A DNA stretch of 64,000 bases, from assembly GCA_030674185.1 (NCBI GenBank), contig CM060312.1:72443237-72507236 (forward strand). Direction: 5' to 3'. Every line of letters begins with the position of its first letter. Position 1 is the stretch's first letter. Of the stretch, positions 1-10,985 are shown in pieces. A model generated the notes under the pieces. It searched no databases, was not told where the DNA came from, and saw only the letters and a program-made list of their open reading frames with translations. Position numbers and translations under genes: made by a program. This DNA comes from Monoplex corrugatus. Taxonomy: Eukaryota; Mollusca; Gastropoda; Littorinimorpha; Ranellidae.

Positions 1-547
1 TTATCCCCACTCTCAACTCCATCCAAACCACGTCATATGACAAATTTCACAACAGCAATTTTCGACGCGCTATTCACCGGCAAAACGGCTTGCCAAACTT
101 TGACGTCTCTCTCGCCTAGCAGACGAATGTTAGATGAAATGACATATCCACCTCTGGGGGTTGCTCTGTTTCCAGGGATTTCCCACTACTCTCAGTTCTC
201 AGTAATTACTGTAAACTTTACCTCCCTTTTTACAAACTGTGATGTTGTGTTGTCTTCGACAACACACATAGTTACTAGAAGACGGTGGGTCGAACCACAC
301 ACTCATTTTAAGCTGGAAAGAAAGGATTAAACCCTGTTTTCTTCCAAACATTACTTCACTGGATAAAAAATTTGGAATTCCCCCGTTCAAAACTACAAAA
401 GAGTGAGATATAAAGGCAGACACGTGAAAAGCAAATAAATATAAACCCTAACAACAATAACAAGAAAAACAGCACGCACAAAAAAATAAGAACAGAACAA
501 TAATAGCAGCAGCAGGAAAAACGTATGCGTATATCTACACTGTACGT
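1..547. other. Unassigned sequence left of the first simple repeats
   Basis: No reading frame here resembles a known protein and no splice-bounded exon stands out. It probably belongs to an intron of the gene whose last exon lies at 971-1247, since that exon needs upstream coding sequence. That placement is inference. Confidence 0.3.
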
Positions 548-701
548 GTGGGGGGGGGGGGGTTGGTGTGGGTGAGGGGGGGGTGAGTGTTTGTGTGGGG
601 TGTGTGTGTGGTGTGTGGTGTGTGGGTGTGGTGGGTGTACATTCGTATATTTATGTATGTATATTGATACGTATGTGCGCGGACACACACTAACACGCAC
701 G

Positions 702-762
<61 letters not shown>

Positions 763-890
763 TATATTGTCTTATCTTGTCTTGTCTTGTCTTGTTTTGT
801 CTTGTCTTCTCTTGTCTTTGCAACTATCTGTCTGTCTGTCTGTCTATCTGTCTGTCTGTCTGTCTGTCTGTCTCTCAATATGTCTGTACG
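548..890. repeat. Compound microsatellite: GT/G-rich, (CA)n, (CTTGT)n, (TCTG)n
   Basis: A G-rich/GT stretch (548-640) is followed by about 27 CA units (703-757), then CTTGT pentanucleotides (about 769-822) and TCTG tetranucleotides (about 829-890). Long VCVCVC or THTHTH reading frames across it are artefacts. The pyrimidine-rich end lies about 80 bases upstream of the splice acceptor at 970 and may add to its polypyrimidine tract. Confidence 0.9.
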
Positions 891-970
891 TCTGTGTCTG
901 TTCTGTGCAGCTGCCTACCAGTCTTTCGTTCTCCTGTTTGTATCCTTTCATATTCTGTGTGTCCAAACAG

Positions 971-1247
971 AAAACCTGAATGCCGGATGGCGCGAGACAA
1001 CTTCTTGGCTTGCAACTCTGAAAACGGAGCCAGAAGTACAGCGATAAAAATTTGTGCTGAGGCTTTAACGAATACACCACTCATTAAATTTCTGGCAGAA
1101 GACAATGACGACCCCATGGATCTCTTCGTCAATTGCTTGGACTATATGTGCAACAACTCATCCAAAAGCTGTGACTACATGAAGAACGTCCTGGAAGGCA
1201 GCCGCGAACTGCTTGACGTTTCAGCCAGCTGCCTCCCTGATTCCTAA
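971..1247 (+). CDS. Terminal exon encoding a C8-like cysteine domain (vWD-associated), partial gene
   Basis: This is the last coding exon of an otherwise unseen gene. A pyrimidine-rich tract ends in an AG at 969-970; the exon starts with the third base of a codon (phase-2 intron) and reads to a TAA at 1245-1247, giving about 91 residues. The pattern has Cys at the start of the exon, then ICAEAL, LFVNCLDYMC and SKSCDYM. This resembles the C8 domain that follows von Willebrand D domains in mucin-like, zonadhesin-like and vitellogenin-related secreted proteins. No membrane segment follows, so a secreted protein is likely, with the C8-like module unusually close to the C-terminus. The assignment rests on Cys spacing and is inference. 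The long reading frame upstream of 971 is simple repeat read as protein and is not included. Confidence 0.5.
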
Positions 1248-1756
1248 TGGCTTCCATAACAATATTGATACCGACGTGTGTGGACTGAGACAAAGGCTTG
1301 GAAAAAAAAAGTTGACAGACATTTTCACTGACCTGTAGACAAAAATGTTTCGTTAAAATTCTGATACATAAACATGTAGACATAAAGATAACAAATTCTA
1401 AAAGCCTGTTTTAGCCAGTAGTCTTTCTTTATTCACTGCACTTGATGTGACGCTATTCCTTACGAACTCTTTGCTTACCTAATGCCCCAGAAAGGTATCT
1501 CCTAATTTCCTGTACGTGGTTGATTGTGTCATAACTTTCCAATACTTCCTCAAGTATATTTTTCTCCTTACCGCAGAAGAAAAAGAACCACGATTAGAAA
1601 AGAACTGATTCGGCAACAATTTGAAATATGAGAATGCGACAGCTGTAAATGAAAACGGAGACGTGTGTGCAAAGAAGCAAACAGCGGAAAGACATGTCAT
1701 GCATTATTTTCATGGTCAGTGAATCATTGTCACTAAACTATTGAAAGAAATGATGA

Positions 1757-1762
1757 AATAAA
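1757..1762 (+). promoter_or_regulatory. Candidate polyadenylation signal AATAAA for the C8-like gene
   Basis: The first canonical AATAAA clearly downstream of the stop at 1247, implying a 3' UTR of about 530 bases. Position and consensus are the only evidence. Confidence 0.35.
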
Positions 1763-1892
1763 ATATAGCAAGCAATGCATCTTCTGTTTTGTCTCTAAGT
1801 TTCGCGTGTTTCGTGCCATTCTGCTCTTAAGTGTCACAATGAAATCTGTGTCTCTCTGAATCGACATGTTAGTCACTCAGACTATCACTGTG

Positions 1893-1941
1893 TCTCTGTC
1901 TATGTCTCTGTCTCTGTCTCTGTCTCTGTCTCTGTCTCTGT

Positions 1942-2021
<80 letters not shown>

Positions 2022-2188
2022 GCACGCACACACACACACACACTCTCTCTCTCTCTCTCAGTCTGTCTGTCACTGTCTCTGTTTCTTTGTCTCTCTGTCT
2101 CTGTCTGTCTCTGTCCTCTGTCTGCCTGTCTGTCAGTCTGTCTGTCTCTCTATCTGTCTGTGTCTCTCTCTCTCTCCCTCTCTCTCCC

Positions 2189-2254
<66 letters not shown>

Positions 2255-2288
2255 AGTCTATCTGTATCTGTCTCTTTGTCTCTCTGTC

Positions 2289-2323
<35 letters not shown>

Positions 2324-2324
2324 G

Positions 2325-2371
<47 letters not shown>
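1893..2371. repeat. Compound microsatellite (TC)n / (TCTG)n / (CA)n
   Basis: About 480 bases alternate between TCTG or TCTC runs and two CA runs (1988-2042 and 2222-2252). The block order, TC/TCTG then CA then TC/TCTG, occurs twice, which suggests a larger duplication of the compound unit. SLSLSL and HTHTHT reading frames through it are not genes. Confidence 0.9.
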
Positions 2372-2375
<4 letters not shown>

Positions 2376-2504
2376 TAAGTTTTTTTTTAATTAATGTAAT
2401 ATATGACGTGCTTGTTTCTCTCTTTCCTCTTCTTTATTTATTATTGCTTTTTGTTCATTTTTGTTTGTTTGTTTTTGTTCGCTTGCTTGCTCATTTATCT
2501 GTTA

Positions 2505-2952
2505 GCCAGTTTGTTTGTTTGTTTGTTTGTTTGTTTGTCTCTCTCTCTCTTTGTATCTTTTTTTTATTTTTCCCCACTTCTTTCAATTCATGCATTTATA
2601 TACTGGTTTCTATTTGATTTAAATGGTTGCAAAATCGTTGATTATAATACGTTCTATCCACATATGCTACTTTCCCTAATCTTCCTTTTAAAATTGCGAA
2701 GTTGATTCAAATCATCTATGGCATAGTATGTTGCTTAAAGTTTTAAGAGTGTTTCTAAGCTTCCCAATGCCATTTCCTCTTTGTTATTGTTGTTGTTGCT
2801 GTTGCTGTTGTTGCTCCTATCCTCTTTCCATTTCTCCTTCTGTCCGTCTGTCTGTCTATCTGTCTGTCTGTCTGCCCGCCTGTCTCTGACTCTGACTCAC
2901 TCTATCTACCTCTATCTACCTGTCTGTCTGTCTGTCTGTCTGTCTGTCCCTG

Positions 2953-2989
<37 letters not shown>

Positions 2990-3062
2990 TTTTTTTGTTT
3001 GTTTTGTTTGTTTTTTGTTTGTTTGTTTTTTGTTTGTTTTGTTTGTTTGTTGTTGTTTTGTT
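2505..3062. repeat. (TTTG)n, (TCTG)n, (TC)n and TTTG/TTTTG-rich stretches
   Basis: TTTG runs at about 2505-2538, a GTT/GCT-rich patch near 2785-2815, TCTG/TC runs at about 2836-2990, and TTTG/TTTTG-rich sequence to 3062. Pyrimidine strand bias is maintained throughout. Confidence 0.8.
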
Positions 3063-3767
3063 TTGCTCTCTTGTTCTCTTTGTCTCTCTTATCTGCTGTC
3101 TGTATTTGTCACTTTTCTCCTGATATCCATATTATCTTTGTATCTCTCTTCCCGTATCAAGAACAATGGCGCTTTATTATTGTTGCTGTTCTTGACTTAT
3201 TTATGTCTAATCACGTGATTTATTAATACGTTTACACATACATGATATTTCTATTAAAGAAATGCGTTTATCATTACAGTATTTCCTATTGCCGAAAGTA
3301 AAATCTACTCTATTTTATTTATCTATACATTTGTCTGTTTGACTTCATATCATCTGTTGATTCTCTTTCTCCTACAGAATTTTATGAGTTTGTTCCTTCA
3401 GTCGACCTAATGTTTACGTCCCCCCCCCCCCCCTCTTTTTAAATTTTTTTTTTTATCATCTTTCTGAACTGCTATTTTTACCTCCATTTATTATTATTGT
3501 GTTTAGTAGTAGTGGTAGTGGTGGTAGTAGTGGTAATTGTTGTAGCAGTGTTAATATTTTTAATGTAATAACAATAGCCGTAGTAATAATAATGACAGCA
3601 AGTTGATTTCGTCTTCTTTGACTTGATTGTAAGAACATTGATCTATTTGACGCTTAATTTATCGTCTATAATTTTCTCACATGTAATTTTTCTTCTTCCT
3701 CTATTTTACTTTGTTTTATTTTATGTTATTATTATTATTTTGTTTACTTTTTTTCTTCTTCTCGTGC

Positions 3768-4046
3768 TTCTCCTCCTCCTCCTCCTCCTCCTATCTTTAC
3801 TTATTTACTTATTCATTAATGTATTTACTTGCTCATCTATCTATCTATCTATCCATCCATCTATCTATCTATATATCTATCCATCCATCTATCTATCTAT
3901 CTATCTATCCATCTATCTATCTATCTATATATCTATCTATCTATCCATCTATCTATCTATCTATCCATCCATCCATCTATCTATCTATCTATCCATCTAT
4001 CTATCTATCCATCATCCATCTATCTATCTATCTATCCATCTATCTA

Positions 4047-4077
<31 letters not shown>

Positions 4078-4153
4078 ATCTATCTATCCATCTATCCATT
4101 TATCTGTCTATCTATCTATCTACATGTATCTATCTATCTATCTATCTATCTAT
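3768..4153. repeat. (CTC)n then (ATCT)n/(ATCC)n tetranucleotide array
   Basis: A short CTC run (3768-3793) precedes about 320 bases of ATCT units broken at intervals by ATCC (SIYLSIYL-type reading frames on the plus strand are artefacts). The ATCC interruptions recur at intervals, giving a loose higher-order pattern typical of an old expanding tetranucleotide repeat. Confidence 0.9.
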
Positions 4154-4317
4154 TTTTAAGTGCTGACTATGTACGTTTCTTGTTTTCATTGTAATGTTAT
4201 CTTAAATTTTAGTATTCAGCATGTATCTTCCATAAGCTGTACTTGTTGCTGTAAACAAATGTCGTGTGTATACAATAGCAACGGCAACTTTGAAAAATGG
4301 CTTCTAGCCAATAACTT

Positions 4318-4359
4318 TTACCGTTGGAAAATAAAGCATCATTGTCATTGTCATTGTCA

Positions 4360-4420
<61 letters not shown>
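4318..4420. repeat. (CATTGT)n-like tail followed by (TC)n
   Basis: Three CATTGT hexamers directly follow AATAAAGCAT, and the sequence then runs into about 25 TC units. A short hexamer ladder after an AATAAA-like motif resembles the 3' tail of a non-LTR element; the body upstream is not recognisable. Confidence 0.5.
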
Positions 4421-5555
4421 CTCTGACTTCCGTCTGTTAAATTGTCAACTATCTGTCACAAATTCTGACTTTGTGCACAAAATACACACAAGTCCTTATG
4501 AAACCCTAGTAATTTGATACGATACGCTCTATGCCATCTGTGACAAACGTGCTTCAAAACGACATAAACAAGGAAATTATCCCGTGCAAAACAATAGGGT
4601 TCTACGCACTGATCCTGTTTGCAGTTATCATTAGGCTCTCCTGAAATGTTTTTAATCGTTTCATAAGGAATAACTCACAAAATCCCGCCCACTTATCCTT
4701 TGTGATTCTATTCACTGACACCTGTCGCCTTGGGTTCCAGGCCTAGCGCATTTTTAGAATCTTACAGAATGAACCAGAAATGAAGGCACTGATCTCACTG
4801 TCACATGTGCATAGCATTATTTCACACTTTTTTCGAATGTAATTTTGAATTTTTTTGCAAAAACCATGCCATAGAAAAATGACTGTGAACGTCTAAACGA
4901 GTAAAAATTAGAAGCATGTCATATCTTCCATTAACTACAGGAAGAATCCAGAACTTCCCCCAAAAGACCGGCCGGAGTGTTCAAAATATGACGAACATTT
5001 TGGACACGTCTTAAAAACAGACTGGCAAAAAAATATGACTAAAAACAGAACACAGTGTTCTCCCATTGAAATTGTCATTTAAATTTTGTTTTCAACACTA
5101 ATATATTAGACTTAAGCTATGAGGAGTTAAAGATTTTCCGATGAAACTTAGACTTCAGAAATAAAGGAAAACTAACGCATAAACGTGTAACAAAGACAAC
5201 CACTTCTCTGTAAACGACAGAGGCAACACAAACCACAAAGGGGGAAAATTCTTGTTCCAAAACTAAAGTTGACTTCTGAAAATCCAGCCTTATGCGTTCA
5301 GGAGACACCCACTAGGACACACCGCTGGATAACCGAGAACGTCTCATTTTCACAATATATAAAAAGAGAAACTTAGCACACCATGTGAATTAATCAGCAC
5401 ATTTACTGGCGGTCAAAGCAATCAATAAATGGCATCATATTGTAGTTTATCTAGTTGATACAACCACTTGACATCTAAGAATGGCATGATCATTATCAAA
5501 ATTAGTTGTCAATCTACCTGCAGTATTTTTTTTGTAAATCTTTATCATTAGTGAT
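4421..5555. other. Unassigned intergenic sequence
   Basis: AT-rich sequence without a supported exon, repeat unit or recognisable element. Short reading frames here lack splice-site support and known motifs. Confidence 0.3.
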
Positions 5556-5567
5556 ATTTTACCGTTT

Positions 5568-6627
5568 CAATCATTTCTTCACAACCATATCAACGATGGG
5601 CCTCCCAAAACACCTGATCTCAATCTTAGCATCTCTCTGCCAAGACCAACAGGCAACAATTAGATGGAACGGAGAGCACTGTGACTTCTTCATCATCAAT
5701 AAAAGAGTCCGGCAAGGTTGCATTCTCTCGCCCCACCTCTTCAACATATACACACAGCAAGTAATGAGAGAGGCAGACACAGAGGGCATTAAAGTGAAAA
5801 TAGGAGGAAGGAATATCACCAACTTAAGATATGCTGATGACACCGCCCTATTAGCAGGAGACATCATTAGTATGAAAAAAATTCTATATCGAGTAGATGC
5901 TGCAGGAAACAATGCAGGACTGAAACTGAATGCCAAAAAGACCAAAGTCATGCACATAGAAGGATCAACTAACCAGCCACAGCAGTGCATATAAATAGAT
6001 AAAACAGAGCTGGAAAACGTGTCAGATACTTGGGCTCTGTCAAAATAACACAGGATCTTGCAGCAAGGACGTCAGATCAAGATTAGGCATGGCCAAGCAA
6101 AGAAATGGTCCAGCTGAACAACATATGGAAAGACAGAGGCATACCAACGAAACTGAAAATAAGAATTTTACGCTGCTTAATTTGGCCTGTTGTCATGTAC
6201 GGATGTGAAGCCCGGATTTTGAAGAAAGATGAGGAAAATAAAATAAACGCAGCAGAAATGTGGTTCTACAGGCGTCTTCTCAGAGTAAAATGGACAGACA
6301 AAAGAACCAATGAAAGCGTGCTAAAGAAATTAGCTGTCCGACTTAAAATGCTCCCAGAGATCAACAAACGAAAACCGAAGTATATCGGGCACATGAACAG
6401 AAACACAAGAACCGACTTGATGACACTGGTCATGCAGGGGAGAGCCGAGGCAAAGAGAAAACAAAGAAGGCCAGCAAAATCCTTGATGAACAATATCGCT
6501 GACGCCTGCAAACTGGGGCTCCATGACATCATACACAGGAGCAGAGACCGTGTCGCCTGGCGATCCTTCGTGACAAGAATGGAGCTCCCACCGTTGTCCA
6601 CGGCGATGGACATAGATGATGATAATG
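5568..6627 (+). mobile_element. 5'-truncated RTE-clade LINE with target-site duplication
   Basis: This is the C-terminal half of an RTE-type reverse transcriptase. The first part (about 5590-5994) has motif B (VRQGCILSPHLFN) and the catalytic LRYADDTALL of motif C. A frameshift near 6000-6100 moves the rest (6105-6620) to another frame, with the conserved YGCEA and YRRLLRVKW segments and a GHM...RTDLM tail ending in GATGATGATAATG. A perfect 12-base direct repeat, ATTTTACCGTTT, flanks it (5556-5567 and 6628-6639), so both ends are defined: 1060 bp, truncated at about the RT motif A region. It is a sister lineage of the copy at 16-19 kb. It is not autonomous: it lacks the endonuclease and has a frameshift. 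Confidence 0.85.
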
Positions 6628-6869
6628 ATTTTACCGTTTGCATTTTTGAATTCCATAGCCTTTATTGGTGTGTAGCTGATATATACTGTATAACCTCTTT
6701 GGACAATAAGTGGACATAGAAGAAAAGAATACTTACTAGTGTACTTGACTGTGCACCGTCCAATATGTCGTCACTCTGGGCTGAAATCTCTCCTCCGGGT
6801 TGCAAAGAGACAGTACTTTTTGTTTTTGCCATGCTAAGTGGAAATCCATATATGCGGCAGTCAAACAGG

Positions 6870-7040
6870 TAAATGTCGAACTTCCGATCGAAAGGTCTGG
6901 GTTCGATCCGCTTGGATGTCTTCGACTGGTAGGTAAACAGATTATGCAGATGCAGACCTGCCGGTGCCTGACCCTCTTTTCCTATGTATACCCTAGCAAA
7001 ATATCAAATACGCACGTTAAAGATCCTGTAAGTCATGTCA
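6870..7040 (+). mobile_element. tRNA-derived SINE, 3'-truncated
   Basis: A box B-like GGGTTCGATCC (about 6899) is followed by a GCAGACCTGCCGGTGCCTGA segment and ATACGCACGTTAAAGATCC, a combination I know from tRNA-derived SINEs of snail genomes. The element stops abruptly at 7040, where the reverse-oriented RTE 3' end begins. Other family members lie near 13.9 kb (-) and 31.2 kb (+). Confidence 0.6.
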
Positions 7041-7568
7041 GTGCCCGGTTATCATCATCAGCATCATGTGCCCTGCCGCATGGCGTTGGCGATCATGGCC
7101 CTCCTTCTGTCCCTTGTCGCTGCAAGTACACCATCCACCCTCTCGGTCTTCAGCCACCCTGCAAGTCCGTCCAGTATTTTCTCCCTGGGTCTACCTGGTG
7201 TTCTCTTTCTCTCCAGCTTTCTTGTTGTGATCAGGTGCTCTAATTCCCCTTTCCTCATAAAATGGCCTATAAATGTTGCTTGTGTTTTCCTAATCTTCTG
7301 TATGAATGATTTTCTTGTGTCTGCCTCCATCAAGATGTCTCGTTTGTTTGTTTGTTTTGTGTGTGTGTGGTTTTTTTTGTGTGTGTGTTTTTTGTTTTTG
7401 TTTTTGTTTTTTGCTGTCCATGGATCTCCCAACATTCTTCTTAGAAACCGTATTTCGGCTGCCTCAATCCTGTTCTGGCTTTCCGTGTTGATTGTCCACG
7501 CCTCACAACCGTATAACAGTATCGGTTCTATATAACATCCAAGAACTCTCTTCCTGATGTTAATTGAT
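7041..7568 (-). mobile_element. RTE-clade LINE 3' fragment, minus orientation (family C)
   Basis: Read on the minus strand this encodes the post-catalytic part of an RTE reverse transcriptase: [26 protein letters not shown], then [29 protein letters not shown] and [10 protein letters not shown], with a (GATGAT)n-type tail at 7041-7055. A GT/T-rich low-complexity insertion at about 7340-7420 interrupts the frame's conserved spacing. There is no catalytic YADD. It abuts a plus-strand copy of the same 3' region, forming an inverted pair. Confidence 0.8.
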
Positions 7569-7796
7569 AGGCATTTTATGAGGAAAGGGAAATTAGAACA
7601 CCTGGTCACAACAGGAAAGCTGGAGGGAAAGAGAACACCAGGTAGACCCAGGGAGAAAATATTGGACGGACTTCCAGGGTGGCTGAGGACGGAGAGGGTG
7701 GAAGATGTGCTTGCGGCGACAAGGGATAGATGCATACGGAGCGCCATGATCGCCAACGCCATGCGGTAGGGCACATGACAATGATGATGAAAGACA
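7569..7796 (+). mobile_element. RTE-clade LINE 3' fragment, plus orientation (family C)
   Basis: The same C-terminal segment as the neighbouring minus copy, [14 protein letters not shown] through IANAMR, ends with GATGATGA near 7790. It begins within the GHFMRKG motif. With the minus copy it forms arms of about 225 bp around a spacer of about 300 bp. Confidence 0.8.
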
Positions 7797-7908
7797 CGGT
7801 AGATACGGTTGTGAGACCGATTCAGGCCAAAGTGAAAAATGGCAGAAAATGGAAAGTCCAGGAGGCAGTTGACGCGGCCAAGAAAAGCCTCAAGGTCAGA
7901 GAAATGAT

Positions 7909-7969
<61 letters not shown>

Positions 7970-7988
7970 ACACACAAACAAGTACGCA

Positions 7989-8020
<32 letters not shown>

Positions 8021-8480
8021 CACACATACACGCACACACACACAAACCAATAGGCAGGGACTGGGATCAACAAAAATAGAAGGCGGTCAAAGGCCAACGA
8101 GAAAACAAACAGACAAACATAAACAAGGAGAGACATGGCTATACAAGAGGTTCAGAAAATAAGAGGATGCCAAAAGGATCCAGAAGGCAGTCCGGCAAAG
8201 GCAACAGGGGCAACGGATAACATGGAAAGTTACAGTGCACTCCAAAGAAGTCTCAACTGGACCGACATGTGGTATACGGCTCCCGTCTGGATCAGTTTCA
8301 TACTCTCTATATATGACCTCCTGCCCTCGAATGCAAACCTGAAAACAGGGAAATCAGATGACCCTACGTACCAGCTCCGCCGAGGGAAACAAACAAACGA
8401 ACATGTCCTGAGCTCAAGCAAACCAAGGAAGGTACACATGGAGGCACAATCAATCGTTTCCAGAATTCGAGTTCATAGGG
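7797..8480 (+). mobile_element. Decayed LINE C-terminal fragment with internal (CA)n
   Basis: Plus-strand translation around 8150-8450 retains RSLNWTDMW, FILSIYDLLPSNANL and KQTNEHVLSS. This resembles the cysteine-bearing C-terminus of a LINE family common in molluscs (YDLLPxxxNLxxW...C...HxLxxC), but the cysteines are largely gone. A CA repeat with CACG interruptions (7913-8046) sits within it. Element identity is recognised from memory; the left boundary is approximate. Confidence 0.45.
7913..8046. repeat. (CA)n microsatellite with (CACG)n block
   Basis: About 65 dinucleotides, with a central run of GCAC units (7984-8008) and scattered TACA interruptions. Confidence 0.95.
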
Positions 8481-8915
8481 GAAATGTTGACATGTGCTAA
8501 TCTTAGTGTTCATTTTTAAACTTCCAATGTATAAAATATTGTGTATATTCTGTATACCATGTGGAAATTTATGTGTCGACATTATCTTTGCATATGTGTA
8601 AAATGTTTTGTTGTTGTCATTCTTCGTTGCCACATTGTACGTCAGATATCCGTTTGTTTGTGAAACATAAGACGAATAAAAGAAAAAAATATTTAAGTGT
8701 TTCCAGAGTTCACACAAGGGATTAGTACTGCCACGAGAAAACCTACGCCACCAGAAGCTCCAGCAATCTTTCTCATGGCAGGAGGCAGCAAACTGTGATC
8801 TCAAAAAACAAAACAAAAAAATCTGTGACATCTAAAACATGGAAATGGGGTCTACTGGAAGGAGAAAATGACTGTGAGTGCACTACAAATCTTTTAGAAT
8901 GAAAAACAAATTAAA
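8481..8915. other. Unassigned sequence
   Basis: No supported exon or recognisable element. A minus-strand frame through 8364-8831 is largely antisense of the decayed LINE and of AT-rich sequence. Confidence 0.3.
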
Positions 8916-8961
<46 letters not shown>

Positions 8962-9052
8962 GCACGCACGCACGCACGCACGCACGTACGCACAGACACG
9001 CACAGACACACACACACAGATACACACACACAGACACACACACACACACACA

Positions 9053-9134
<82 letters not shown>
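8916..9134. repeat. Long (CA)n microsatellite with (CACG)n and CACAGA interruptions
   Basis: About 220 bases: pure CA, then GCAC units (8957-8990), an irregular CACAGA part (8993-9055) and a pure CA run to 9134. It has the same internal architecture, CA around a GCAC block, as the repeat at 7913. Confidence 0.95.
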
Positions 9135-9135
<1 letters not shown>

Positions 9136-9509
9136 TCATCAGAAATCGTGGCGTGAGATCGGATCATTACTACATTCCCATTCATCAAAATAAACAATTC
9201 TGATCGGACTCACTGTTCCATCTGAAAATAGAATGGAGGAAACCCATAAGAATAAGCCAGTCCAACAATCAACTTGATGAAATCCGGATACCTTCAGAGC
9301 CAAAGTCCTCGCCACGGAGGTTGGAGCAAGGGGGAGTGGTAGGCAAATCCGCTGTTGAACTCTCTGAGGAAACTGCTCTCGCTTTCTAGGAAGGAGAAGA
9401 CCACAGCCCTACAGGCAAAGGCAGAAACAGCTGAAAAAAGTTCCAGCTGGTTCTGGCTGAGGCACTAAACGGAACCTTTTAAGGCTTAAAATTTCCCTGT
9501 GTACAGCAG

Positions 9510-9625
9510 TATCCAATAGCTAAAGTAGTTAAGACATCCGTCACAAGTGTGACTTGTACTTGAGACACCCGACAACTTTGGAGGTGGGGTTCAAATCCAA
9601 TGGAGGAAAAATATGGTGAGGGGCA
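9510..9625 (+). mobile_element. Possible decayed tRNA-like SINE head
   Basis: A box A-like TAGCTAAAGTAGTTAAGAC near 9520 and a box B-like GGGGTTCAAATCC near 9588 are spaced as in a tRNA-derived promoter. The sequence between does not fold as a functional tRNA. No clear tail or target-site duplication was found. Confidence 0.3.
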
Positions 9626-9789
9626 ATGACCTTGATGCAGCCAGACTCCCTTAGAATGTAGGAATTTTGTTCATGCTATATTTGATTAATTACTGTCTGC
9701 AAAACGATTTTCATAAATGTTCTTTAAATAGACACTTTTGGCACCCACTCTAGTCTACAATAGAACGTTAAAGAGAAGTAAAATGACAA

Positions 9790-10460
9790 ACATCACTGCA
9801 AAACTCGTTCTCTCCTTCATAATGTCTCGCATTGACTATTGTAATTCACTCCTGTCTGGTCTTCCTGCCTCCACCATTCACATCCTACAGCGCATTCAAA
9901 ACAATGCTGTACGCCTTGTACTCAAAAAGAAAAAAAGCTGACCACATATCTCCTCGCCTGGCACAACTTCACTGGCTCCCTGTATCAAAGCGCATACAGT
10001 ACAAACTAGACACCATGTGCTACAAAAGCCTCAATAACGCAGCCCCCGATTACCTGTCAAGCCTACTTGAGATCTATCTTCCCTCACGTACCCTCCGCTC
10101 TGCCTCCGATCCTCTGACTTTTCGCTTTCCACGCACTAAGCTCAATACCTATGGTCCACGAGCCTTCTCTGTTTCTGGTCCACTCTCCTGGAACAAACTT
10201 CCTCTCTCAGTCCGTCAGCAACCTACTTTTGTCTCCTTCAAGTCTGCTCTCAAAACTCACCTTTTCTCCTCCGCATAAAACCCTAACCTCACTCAACCCC
10301 CCCCCCCCCCCCTCTGCAGCCTGTCTCCGCTCGGAGGGAAATCACATGGTTATAATATATAATTGTATATGCTATGCTCTCTATAATTTTCCATTGGTTT
10401 TATTCTTGCTTTTATTGCTTTTATTCTTTCTCCCCATTTATAGCCATGCGTGTGTGTGTG

Positions 10461-10508
<48 letters not shown>

Positions 10509-10612
10509 TGCGTGCGTGCGTGCGTGCGTGTGTGTCTGCTTCAGCGCTTAGATTTGATTTTATCAAGATTTTGCGCTATATAAATATTGTAATTATTATT
10601 ATTATTAATTTG
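9790..10612 (+). mobile_element. L2-like LINE 3' end, copy 1
   Basis: It encodes the C-terminal tail of an L2/CR1-group reverse transcriptase: [44 protein letters not shown], ending KTHLFSSA and a stop at 10278. The 3' UTR has a poly-C run, a GT microsatellite (10451-10535), then GCGCTATATAAAT and (ATT)n. One extra A in the poly-A-rich KKKK stretch (about 9925-9937) breaks the frame relative to copy 2 at 42.1-43.0 kb, to which it is otherwise nearly identical. It is 5'-truncated and has no catalytic domain. Little divergence between the copies implies recent movement. Confidence 0.85.
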
Positions 10613-10654
10613 GTTTGCACAGTTCTTATCTAAAATGAAAAAGTATTATTACCA

Positions 10655-10985
10655 ACAAATGCCTATCGGTTAACATCTGGAAGAGAGTTCTTCAGTATTA
10701 TATAGAACCGATACTGTTCTAGGCCTACGGATGTGAAGCATGGACAGTCAACACGCGAAGTCAGAAAAAGATTTAGGCAGCTGAAATGTGGTTTTGTAGT
10801 CACAACAGGAAAGCTGGAAGGAAAAAGAACACCAGGTAGACCCAGGGAGAAAATATTAGATGGACTTGTGGAATGGATGAAGACAGAGAGGGTGGGAGAT
10901 GTACTGCAGCGACGAAAGATAGATTCGTATGGATGGCCATGATCGCCGACGCTATGCGACAGGGTACATAATGATGATGATGATG
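10655..10985 (+). mobile_element. RTE-clade LINE 3' fragment with internal deletion (family C)
   Basis: It begins with sequence equivalent to RKRVLxx[16 protein letters not shown] and AAEMWF, then jumps directly to [20 protein letters not shown] and the 3' end with (GATGAT)n at about 10970-10985. Roughly 60 codons present in the copy at 7 kb are missing, and frameshifts separate the parts. Confidence 0.75.

Noticed and set aside
591..968. Upstream part of the 218-codon frame containing the C8-like exon
   Set aside because: It is CA, CTTGT and TCTG repeat; a splice acceptor at 969-970 explains why the frame becomes meaningful only after that point.
3623..4194. SIYLSIYL reading frames, and SLSLSL or RERERE frames at 1.9-2.6, 15.0-15.2 and 15.6-16.0 kb
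   Set aside because: Simple ATCT or TC repeats read as protein.
7822..9197. Long reading frames such as VCVCVC and THTHTH over CA/GT repeats (also near 350-880, 14.5-14.8, 38.3-38.5, 42.7-43.0, 44.5-44.7, 52.8-53.0 and 59.6-59.9 kb)
   Set aside because: A dinucleotide run free of stops is open in several frames on both strands; no codon bias, domain or splice support.
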